Part shown: piece after piece, positions 1-5,969 of the stretch
Position numbering within the stretch: position 1 is the first letter of the stretch
Layout: every line of letters starts with the position of its first letter
From: Verrucomicrobiales bacterium
GTDB taxonomy: Bacteria > Verrucomicrobiota > Verrucomicrobiia > Verrucomicrobiales > DEV007
Direction of reading: 5' to 3'
Length of the DNA: 5,969 nt
Assembly: GCA_022424805.1 (NCBI GenBank)
Contig: JAKMGR010000138.1
Span: forward strand, 1-5,969
The notes under the pieces: model-generated
Told to the model about the DNA's origin: nothing
What the model saw: only the letters and a program-made list of their open reading frames with translations
Database searches by the model: none
Position numbers and translations under genes: made by a program

Positions 1-606
1 TACGAAAAATTTCAACAACGATGCCTGCGGCGGACAGGCTTCACTCTCAATGCGCTGGATCATGTGACTGGCTCCAGCATTTCCTGCAACAAATGCAGGA
101 CCTGACTTTCCGCCTCTGGCGATCGACTCCGGACTACGCAGATCGAGACCGCCATCCTTGCGCTGCGCCCCGTGACAAGCGACACAGCGAAGATGAAGTA
201 TAGGCAAAACATCATGCTGGTGTGGCGCATCTCTCGCTAGCGTCGGAGCCTTGCGGAACTTCGCGCCGCCTTTGATCCAGTCGTGCAGAAGCTTCAATTC
301 CGCTTCATTGAGACGCTTCCCTTTTTTCGGCATCTCGCCGCTTTCCACCATTTCAAAAAGATGACTGTGTCCCGGGTCGCCGCTCTTGATTACAGGCCCG
401 CTTTCTGATCCTTTCAGCAATCCTTCCGGCGAAGAAAGGTTCAGTTCTCCTTTCTGCGTTTCTCCGTTGTGACATTCGACGCAGCGCTCTTTCAGGAGAG
501 GAGCAACTGCCTCTTCGAAAAGAGGAGTCGCCCACACGGAAGCGCTCGACAATAGCAACAAAGCCAGTGCCACTCGAAGCTGGAATCTGCCCTTTGAAAA
601 ACACAT
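1..606 (-). CDS. Planctomycete-type di-heme cytochrome c (PSCyt1) protein, N-terminal part
   Basis: Partial gene: 202 codons read from ATG at 606-604 and continue past base 1 without a stop. Residues 1-26 form a Sec signal peptide: basic K5, R7 and R11, a hydrophobic stretch VALALLLLSSASV, then VWA before T27. The signal peptide fixes the start; no clear Shine-Dalgarno precedes it. Two tandem planctomycete cytochrome c domains follow. The first has CVECH at 42-46 and a candidate Met ligand in GEMP (M92), ending in HDWIKGG (108-114). The second has CVACH at 141-145, preceded by VLPILHLR, and the family-typical GGLDLRS after it. Where Met-Pro-Pro is expected it has Cys-Pro-Pro (C191). Known for the family: such domains usually head DUF1549/DUF1553 proteins, abundant secreted proteins of PVC bacteria with poorly defined, probably redox, roles. 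I infer that those domains lie off the left edge. It lies 85 bp downstream of the TMEM43-like gene on the same strand. Domain identity is firm; the whole-protein family is not. Confidence 0.92.
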   Translation of the reverse strand, partial: MCFSKGRFQLRVALALLLLSSASVWATPLFEEAVAPLLKERCVECHNGETQKGELNLSSPEGLLKGSESGPVIKSGDPGHSHLFEMVESGEMPKKGKRLNEAELKLLHDWIKGGAKFRKAPTLARDAPHQHDVLPILHLRCVACHGAQRKDGGLDLRSPESIARGGKSGPAFVAGNAGASHMIQRIESEACPPQASLLKFFV

Positions 607-632
607 ACCGATCTTCGCATTGTGCCGAATAT

Positions 633-655
633 ATCGCGACGCGGCGATTCGCGAT
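633..655. repeat. Perfect 7-bp inverted repeat between the two minus-strand genes
   Basis: ATCGCGA at 633-639 and TCGCGAT at 649-655 are perfect reverse complements around a 9-base loop, 27-49 bp upstream of the start of the cytochrome gene. Four T residues (655-658) follow it only in the plus direction, where no gene ends. In the minus direction no U-tract follows, so it is a poor terminator for the TMEM43-like gene. It could be an operator or an mRNA hairpin between co-transcribed genes, or chance in GC-rich sequence. Confidence 0.35.
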
Positions 656-691
656 TTTCCGTATCCACGTCAGCCTGAACCGAAGGTCTCT

Positions 692-2149
692 CTACGAAGC
701 CTTCTTCGCCATATCGCTGACGCTCACCATCAACTCGCGAAATTTCTCGGAATCATATCCGGCTAGATTTGCAGCATCACGTATCGATCTGATTTCCTGC
801 GTAGTAAGCACATGGTCAGCAACTGCGATCCGAATGAGGTTTTTCAAATGCGTTTCCGGTGACTCCAGGGGTGGCGGGTTTTCTCTCACTTCCTGAAGGA
901 GATTCTCACGTTCCCCCTTTTTCCATCCGCTCTTTTTCGCAAAGCGATCCAGAGCCTTTGATTCCGTCTCCCCAATTTCGTTGCCGCTGGAAGCCAGCAT
1001 CCCCGCCATTTCTCTATACTCAAGTTGCTTCATCTCATCGGAATCCAGTGATCGCCCATATTCGGTTTCCAGCTCCTTCCGAATTTCCCTGCCTGTTTCC
1101 TTCTGTCGCTTCGAGGCACGAACCATCGCCCAGATTCCAGCAAACAGGAACGCTCCGACAACGGCCAGAAGAATGGGGTGACCCGCAATATACCCCAGAA
1201 GAATCGTAATCAGCGCCAACGGTAACCCTATGGCCAGAGAAAGAAGAAATGCCCCCAACTCCGCAACTCGACCAATCACAGGGATGGCATACAAAAACCG
1301 GAGGGCCGCCCCGAAAAAGAAGATGAAGCCAAAGACGACCAGGAAAGTCCCTATCCCGCGAACAATCCACTTCAGCCTCTCGATATGACGCTTCATCGTC
1401 GCCAGGGCGAGTTCCCTCTCACCCGCCACGAGGTGGTGAAGTATGCCGGAATTTTGGATGATCGAATTGATCATTCCCGACTTTTGCTCCGCCGCATCAG
1501 CAACACCTTTCCCTTCGGAAAAACGCCCAAAATAAGTCGCCACCCTCGGAACAGGAATCGCACGGTAGCTGATCCGCTCATCGCCGAGATTACTTGATCG
1601 TCCCTTTCTCAGCATGAGATATTCCCCCTCGACGCTGAGCTTCTTCCCCTCGTTCGTTTTGGGAAGCGGACCGGGCTGAAATCCAATGCGGGAATCCACA
1701 AATTCGATCATTTCGGAAACCACTTCGAGTTCTGCGACCTGATAAGAACGCGGCAGAATGCGGCCTGATCGCAATTTCTGATTCACACCGCCGTTCCGGG
1801 AATTGCTCTCGACCGAACTCATCCAGGTCATGCTCCAGGTCACGTCGCCCTCGTCATCCTCATCGCGCTCCCAACAATAGATTTCCGCGTAGCGATGAAC
1901 GATCAGGTATCCGGTAAAGGTATCGATATACTTCCCCTGCAGAGTCAGCTCGCCATCCATCTCACCGGTGTAGGAAAAGTTTTCACCGGTTTCCAAGCCA
2001 TTGAGAGAAGCAGCATGCTCGGTTTTCTTCGCCGCCTTGTGATAATCAAACCTCGTCTCGTTTTTCCAAAGTGCGGAGAGTGCTGCTATGACCAGGATTG
2101 GTCCAATAATAAACCCACCTGCCTGATTCTTTTTTTTTCGGGACGCCAT
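692..2149 (-). CDS. TMEM43-family membrane protein with C-terminal TerB-like domain
   Basis: Complete 485-residue protein from ATG (2149-2147) to TAG (694-692). A basic N-terminus (RKKK, 4-7) leads into transmembrane segment 1 (about 12-28). A large loop (about 30-255) has the TMEM43 pattern, including GDERISYRAIP at 189-199 followed by ATYFGRF (204-210). Three closely spaced hydrophobic segments follow (about 261-283, 295-321, 324-343). After a charged linker (345-380), residues about 380-480 are helical and resemble a TerB-like domain, with AVADHVLTTQEIRSIRDAA (442-460) matching its second half. Eukaryotic TMEM43 (LUMA) is an inner-nuclear/ER membrane protein. Bacterial members are widespread but functionally uncharacterised, so no reaction is assigned. 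TerB-like domains occur in membrane-stress and tellurite-resistance contexts. In bacteria the long loop is probably extracytoplasmic and the TerB-like tail cytoplasmic (inference). The gene diverges from the large dehydrogenase gene and precedes the cytochrome gene on its own strand. Codons 4-7 contain nine consecutive A residues. Family call is strong, the TerB-like call moderate. Confidence 0.88.
   Translation of the reverse strand: MASRKKKNQAGGFIIGPILVIAALSALWKNETRFDYHKAAKKTEHAASLNGLETGENFSYTGEMDGELTLQGKYIDTFTGYLIVHRYAEIYCWERDEDDEGDVTWSMTWMSSVESNSRNGGVNQKLRSGRILPRSYQVAELEVVSEMIEFVDSRIGFQPGPLPKTNEGKKLSVEGEYLMLRKGRSSNLGDERISYRAIPVPRVATYFGRFSEGKGVADAAEQKSGMINSIIQNSGILHHLVAGERELALATMKRHIERLKWIVRGIGTFLVVFGFIFFFGAALRFLYAIPVIGRVAELGAFLLSLAIGLPLALITILLGYIAGHPILLAVVGAFLFAGIWAMVRASKRQKETGREIRKELETEYGRSLDSDEMKQLEYREMAGMLASSGNEIGETESKALDRFAKKSGWKKGERENLLQEVRENPPPLESPETHLKNLIRIAVADHVLTTQEIRSIRDAANLAGYDSEKFRELMVSVSDMAKKAS
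2130..2138 (-). repeat. Nine-A homopolymer in codons 4-7 of the TMEM43-like gene
   Basis: Nine T residues on the plus strand (2130-2138) read as nine A residues in the coding strand, spanning the last base of an Arg codon (CGA) and three Lys codons (AAA AAA AAG). Tracts of this length are prone to polymerase slippage. A one-base change here would shift the frame within the first seven codons. Confidence 0.9.
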
Positions 2150-2309
2150 GAATTGGAAAATGATTGGCGTTAATTTTAACGGAAAAGACTCGTTTTTCGA
2201 AACGGAAAAGCACCATTATTTGTTTTGAAAAAATTAAGGCCAGAATCTCACCGGCCAAATGCACCTGTTTCGAAAAAAACCCGCTCCTCTCTTCGATCAT
2301 CCTCTCAAC
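2150..2309. promoter_or_regulatory. AT-rich divergent intergenic region
   Basis: This 160-bp gap separates the start of the minus-strand TMEM43-like gene from the chosen start of the plus-strand dehydrogenase gene, so it should hold both promoters. It is visibly more AT-rich than the flanking genes, with A- and T-runs and two copies of the palindrome TTTCGAAA (2195-2202 and 2268-2275). I could not pick convincing -35/-10 pairs for either direction, and no strong Shine-Dalgarno precedes either start. Its right part (2259-2309) would be coding if the large gene begins at the upstream ATG. Confidence 0.6.
2168..2210. repeat. Two spaced 20-bp direct repeats, each with a CGTT-N6-AACG palindrome
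   Basis: Copy 1 is 2168-2187 and copy 2 is 2191-2210, separated by 3 bp for a period of 23 bp. Both begin CGTT, have six variable bases, then read AACGGAAAAG; the last ten bases are identical. In copy 1 the palindrome arms extend to CGTTAA/TTAACG around TT; in copy 2 they extend to CGTTT/AAACG around TTCG. The pair begins 19 bp upstream of the TMEM43-like start codon, where a repressor or activator of that gene, or of both divergent genes, could bind. The repeat is seen directly; the operator role is inference. Confidence 0.55.
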
Positions 2310-5300
2310 ATGGCCAAGCCATCGATCATAACTTGTTTGATTCCAGTTGTGAGCATGTCCCTGCTTCAAATCTCTGAAGCGCAGGTGACGGAGGGCTTCC
2401 CTATCGTCGCGGACGACCTCGAAGTTGCGCTTTTTGCGCGCAATCCCCTTGTCCGCAATCCTTGCGCAATCACTTTCGATACCAAGGGTCGACTCTGCGT
2501 CGGAATGGGACCGCAATACCGCGCTCCGCAGCCGGACACCCCACCCGACGCGGTATGGATCGTAACAGCCGAGGACGAGGGCGGCACCGCTGACACCCGC
2601 AAAGAATTCGCGACCGGCTTCAACGCGATCCAGGGACTTGCCTGGAAAGGCGACTGGCTCTGGATCGCCAACGCGCCGGAGTTAACCCGCGTCCGCGATA
2701 CCGACGGCGATGATATTGCTGACGACTACATCCGCGTCTATACCGACCTCGGCAATCTCGAACACGCTCTTCATGGACTCCAGTTCGGACCCGATGGCAG
2801 ACTCTACATGTCGAAAGGAAATTCCAAAGGACTCACGATCCTGCCCGATCGCATTGCCCCCGCGCCCTTCCGTGAACTCTGGGGAATCGAAGTTCCCGGA
2901 GGCACACCCGAACCAAAACCCAAACACTTCACTGCAGCTACCTACGAAAAAAACTACCAAGACCCGCGCGATGACTGGGGCGTCACCGGAGGTATTCTCC
3001 GCTGCAACGACGACGGCACCGGCCTCGAAATTGTCTCCCGTGGTTTTCGCAATCCCTGGGACATTGCTTTCGACGATCAGTTCAACTGGCTTGGAACCGA
3101 CAACGACCAGACCATGGGCGACAAACTCTTTGCCCCGTTTTACGGTGCCCACTTTGGATGGGGCCACAACTGGAGCTACGATTGGAAAGGCGACGACCAC
3201 CTTCCGACCGCTCCTTCCAGCGGCCCACTCTTCGAAGGCTCCGGAGCCGGAATCATTTTCTGCGGCATTCCCAATTACCCTAACAAATACCAAAACGTTT
3301 TTCTCTACAGCGACTGGCTCAATCGCGAAGTCCGCATCTTCCGATCAAAATGGGACGGAGCCTGGCGGAAAGCGGATCGGGGAAATCTTGAGATCCTCGC
3401 CCACGCTGGCGGCGGACGCAGCATGCCCCTCAGCGAAGGCCGCGCCTTTGATCCCGTCGATATCGAAATGGGACCCGACGGAGCAATCTGGATTTCGAGT
3501 TGGGGGCGGCAATACGGAGCGCACTACGAAGACAAGAAGCTCGCCAACGAGGGACGCATCTACCGTATCTGGCCCGAGGGATACCAACCTGTTCCGGTTG
3601 ATTCAATTCCCTTCGATTCCGACACCGACCTGATCGCCGCCCTCGGGCATCATCTCCCGATCTGGAGAACCAGCGCGCAGGAGAAGCTACTGCAGCGAGG
3701 TGAGGAAGTGCTCCCCGCCCTTCTCCAACAACTCGCATCTGACGACCTTACTACGGCACAGGAAACCTGGCTCGTCTGGACAACTCGACGAATTGATCCC
3801 GCTCGCACTTGGATGGATCGCAACACCAACCAGAAAATTCAATCGCTGAGAGTTCAAGGTTTTCTCAAAACCGATCACTCCGAACTGCGCCCTTCGCTCG
3901 AAGACGCTGAGCCACGTGTCCGCCTCGCCACCGTTCTCGCCATCCGCGAAAGCGGTCTCGTCAAATATGCCGATGCCCTCATCAACCTCGCTGCCCGCGA
4001 GACCGACCGCATCGTCTACTACGCAACCTGGGGAGCTCTCATGGACCTTATTCCTGCCAAGCAGCACCTGACCCTGTTAGGTGAAGTACCCAACAGGGTT
4101 CGATTGGCGGCCTTACTCTGTTTGCTCGAGCAAGATGTCCTGTCCGATGCCCAACTCGAATCATTGACCAAAGACTCCTTTCCCCCCATCGCCGAGCTCG
4201 CCGCAAAACGTCTCGGTGGAAAATACGAGTTTGAACATCGCGGACGCGCTCTCACCGCCACGGGAAACGCTCCTGCAAAAAAACAAGCGATCGTGATACC
4301 GTTTGCCAACGTGTCTGCCTCGAGCAATCGCAACTACGGACCTGCCGTTCTCGCAGCAGGCTCACGCCTTTACACCGACCGCGACTACCGCATCACCAAG
4401 GTCCCTGCTGAATTGGAAGGCCTGACATTCCTCCAAACTGCCTGCGGCGATGCAGACGCAACCGAGGGAATTTCTGTCCAGATCGATCTAAAGTATCCAT
4501 CGAAAGTTTACCTGATCGATGATGCCCGTGCCGAAAATCTTCCAGCATGGGCGCAGGGAAAATGGGAGCCGACTCTCTACCGAATCGAAGGCACGGATCC
4601 GAAAGAGATGAAAGTTTACGAGGCTGAGTTCCCCGCAGGCCCGCTCACACTCGGAACCAGCCGCGATGGAATCCAGGCACGGAAGGGAAACTACATTGTC
4701 GCGTTTCGTCCGAGGCTCATTTCTCCCAACGGCAGCGTCGCCACGGAAGAGACGATTCTCCCGCTGCTGGAAACAGCTAACATCGAGCGCGGTCACAATC
4801 TCTTTTTCAGCCCAGCCGGAGCCAACTGCGCTTCCTGCCACCAGGTCGACGGAGCCGGCAACAACCACGCTCCCGACCTTACCAACATTGGATCACGTGC
4901 CGACGCAGAAACCCTGATCGATTCCATTCTCAATCCCAGTTCCGACATCGTCGAGGGCTTTGCCGCGCACGCCGTCGCGACGACCTCCGGCGAGGCCTAT
5001 TCCGGTATCATTCTGAATGAGACCGGACGCTCCCTTACCATGGCTCTCATGGGCGGGGCCACCATCGAAATCCCCCGCAAGCAGATCGCGAGCCGCGAAG
5101 GACTTCCCGTCTCCGCTATGCCCGCCGGATTCGGTGCCATGATGACCAGTCAACAGCTCGCCGATCTCACCGCGTATCTTCTATCGCTCAAGGCACCCGA
5201 ACCGCTCACAGGAGCACCCGACGCATTCGAGTTCCGTCTCGACGGAGGCAATTTGAATCTCTTTCTCGGTCAGAAACGAATCGCAACCTACCTGCTCGAA

Positions 5301-5969
5301 CATGACCAACTCACCCGCCGCGCTTTTGTCAATGTCAGGACACCGTCTGGCATCCCCGTGACCCGTCGGTTTCCCCCGCGCAAACCCGAAGACATCGACC
5401 CCGGCTACAAAGGGGGAAACGGCATCATTCATCCTGTGATGCACCCCGGTCTCTGGATGAGCTTCGGCTGGATCGACGGGAACGATTACTGGCGCCTGAA
5501 GTCAAAAGTGAAGCACGAAGGTTTCTCTGAATTACCAATCGGAAAGAGAGGAGAGGCCAGCTTCAAGAGCCGCGACCACTATCTCAGTGCGGATGGAAAG
5601 GAAACCATCTGCATGCAGGACACGCGCTACCTTTTCCGCCAGATCGATTCCGGAATTCTCCTCGACTGGGACGCCGATTTCTACAACGACGAACGCGACT
5701 TCACCTTCGGTGATCAGGAGGAAAGCGGTCTCGCCCTCCGCGTTGCCAGTCCTCTGCGAGTGCAGGGAGGAAACGGTGAAATCGTTAACGACCGCGATGA
5801 GAAAAATGGAGCCAAGACCTGGGGTAAAGAGTTCGAGTGGATCAACTACTCTGGCGAGGTAGATGGGAAACGTGTCGGTTTGTTAGTCGTCCCCCACCCG
5901 GAAAACCCCAGGCCATCCTGGTCCCATAGCCGGGATTATGGAGTTCTCGTTTCCAACCCTCTCCCCAAG
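2310..5969 (+). CDS. PVC-type membrane-bound dehydrogenase/cytochrome c fused to a DUF6807 (PmoA-like) domain, C-terminus missing
   Basis: 1220 codons from ATG 2310, open at the right edge. Residues 1-24 look like a Sec signal peptide: K3, hydrophobic IITCLIPVVSMSLL, then SEA before QV. This favours 2310 over ATG 2259 (adds 17 residues) or 2355 (removes most of the signal). Domains: PVC dehydrogenase beta-propeller, about 38-425, with DTDGDD (130-135, possible calcium site), H152 before FGPDGRLY, RNPWD (247-251) and DIEMGPDGAIW (384-394); HEAT-like helices, about 437-645; beta-sandwich, about 675-802; PVC heme domain, about 817-961, with CASCH at 840-844, APDL, ILNPS and candidate ligand M937 in AMPAGF; DUF6807 from about 971, with HPGLWMSFGWIDGNDYW, FGDQEESG, WGKEFEW and SRDYGVLVSNP. 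DUF6807 normally continues a few dozen residues further, so little is missing. The propeller resembles soluble PQQ sugar dehydrogenases. I infer periplasmic or surface oxidation of a sugar-like substrate with electrons passed to the heme; substrate and cofactor are unproven. It diverges from the TMEM43-like gene. Confidence 0.93.
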   Translation, partial: MAKPSIITCLIPVVSMSLLQISEAQVTEGFPIVADDLEVALFARNPLVRNPCAITFDTKGRLCVGMGPQYRAPQPDTPPDAVWIVTAEDEGGTADTRKEFATGFNAIQGLAWKGDWLWIANAPELTRVRDTDGDDIADDYIRVYTDLGNLEHALHGLQFGPDGRLYMSKGNSKGLTILPDRIAPAPFRELWGIEVPGGTPEPKPKHFTAATYEKNYQDPRDDWGVTGGILRCNDDGTGLEIVSRGFRNPWDIAFDDQFNWLGTDNDQTMGDKLFAPFYGAHFGWGHNWSYDWKGDDHLPTAPSSGPLFEGSGAGIIFCGIPNYPNKYQNVFLYSDWLNREVRIFRSKWDGAWRKADRGNLEILAHAGGGRSMPLSEGRAFDPVDIEMGPDGAIWISSWGRQYGAHYEDKKLANEGRIYRIWPEGYQPVPVDSIPFDSDTDLIAALGHHLPIWRTSAQEKLLQRGEEVLPALLQQLASDDLTTAQETWLVWTTRRIDPARTWMDRNTNQKIQSLRVQGFLKTDHSELRPSLEDAEPRVRLATVLAIRESGLVKYADALINLAARETDRIVYYATWGALMDLIPAKQHLTLLGEVPNRVRLAALLCLLEQDVLSDAQLESLTKDSFPPIAELAAKRLGGKYEFEHRGRALTATGNAPAKKQAIVIPFANVSASSNRNYGPAVLAAGSRLYTDRDYRITKVPAELEGLTFLQTACGDADATEGISVQIDLKYPSKVYLIDDARAENLPAWAQGKWEPTLYRIEGTDPKEMKVYEAEFPAGPLTLGTSRDGIQARKGNYIVAFRPRLISPNGSVATEETILPLLETANIERGHNLFFSPAGANCASCHQVDGAGNNHAPDLTNIGSRADAETLIDSILNPSSDIVEGFAAHAVATTSGEAYSGIILNETGRSLTMALMGGATIEIPRKQIASREGLPVSAMPAGFGAMMTSQQLADLTAYLLSLKAPEPLTGAPDAFEFRLDGGNLNLFLGQKRIATYLLEHDQLTRRAFVNVRTPSGIPVTRRFPPRKPEDIDPGYKGGNGIIHPVMHPGLWMSFGWIDGNDYWRLKSKVKHEGFSELPIGKRGEASFKSRDHYLSADGKETICMQDTRYLFRQIDSGILLDWDADFYNDERDFTFGDQEESGLALRVASPLRVQGGNGEIVNDRDEKNGAKTWGKEFEWINYSGEVDGKRVGLLVVPHPENPRPSWSHSRDYGVLVSNPLPK

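Noticed and set aside
353..604. An 83-codon minus-strand open frame with a GTG start
   Set aside because: It is out of frame with the cytochrome reading, which has a signal peptide and two CxxCH motifs over the same bases.
633..660. Rho-independent terminator
   Set aside because: The T-run follows the hairpin only in the plus direction, where no plus-strand gene ends, and it is only four bases long.
692..896. The right part of a plus-strand open frame (567-896) opposite the end of the TMEM43-like gene
   Set aside because: Antisense to the TerB-like region; no recognisable domain.
2195..2275. Two copies of TTTCGAAA considered as a binding-site pair
   Set aside because: Short self-complementary words of this kind are expected in AT-rich sequence, and the 73-bp spacing has no obvious meaning. 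One copy is already part of the stronger paired element.
2046..2516. A 156-codon minus-strand open frame spanning the divergent intergenic region
   Set aside because: It overlaps the start of the TMEM43-like gene in another frame and the signal-peptide region of the large gene on the opposite strand, and shows no family features.
2682..3293. A 203-codon antisense open frame
   Set aside because: Low-complexity Val/Gly/Ala-rich translation opposite the conserved propeller domain; a by-product of codon bias, with no start context or motif.
2710..3633. A 307-codon open frame on the plus strand
   Set aside because: It lies inside the large dehydrogenase gene in another frame. Its translation is Ser/Thr/Pro-rich without recognisable domains, while the dehydrogenase frame carries clear family motifs throughout.

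Overview
The window (about 6 kb, moderately GC-rich with an AT-rich gap between divergent genes) reads as chromosomal DNA from a bacterium of the Planctomycetes-Verrucomicrobia-Chlamydiae (PVC) group, most likely a verrucomicrobial relative. The evidence is two proteins built from cytochrome domains that are heavily expanded in that group: planctomycete cytochrome c (PSCyt1) domains at the left end, and a PVC-type membrane-bound dehydrogenase propeller plus PVC heme-binding domain at the right. Clear Shine-Dalgarno sequences are absent before all three starts. That fits this group but does not prove it.

Layout: (1) 1-606, minus strand, is the N-terminal 202 residues of an exported di-heme PSCyt1 protein that runs off the left edge. 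(2) 692-2149, minus strand, is a complete 485-residue TMEM43-family membrane protein with a C-terminal TerB-like helical domain. It lies 85 bp upstream of gene 1 on the same strand, so the two may be co-transcribed. (3) 2150-2309 is an AT-rich divergent intergenic region. It carries two spaced copies of a 20-bp element, each with a CGTT-N6-AACG palindromic core. (4) 2310-5969, plus strand, is a very large exported protein, open at the right edge. Its order is signal peptide, six-bladed-propeller dehydrogenase domain, HEAT-like helices, beta-sandwich, PVC-type c-heme domain and a DUF6807 (PmoA-like) domain.

Functional reading (inference): both cytochrome genes should act outside the cytoplasm, feeding electrons from oxidation of an organic substrate, plausibly a sugar, into c-type hemes. 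The propeller keeps the His and Arg-Asn motifs of soluble PQQ glucose dehydrogenase, which supports a redox enzyme. The TMEM43 protein is a membrane/envelope protein with no obvious catalytic role, and its link to the cytochromes is positional only. No RNA genes, CRISPR arrays, insertion sequences, phage genes or tRNAs were seen. The strongest candidates for something new are the fusion of a heme dehydrogenase to DUF6807 in one chain and the paired palindromic element between the divergent genes.
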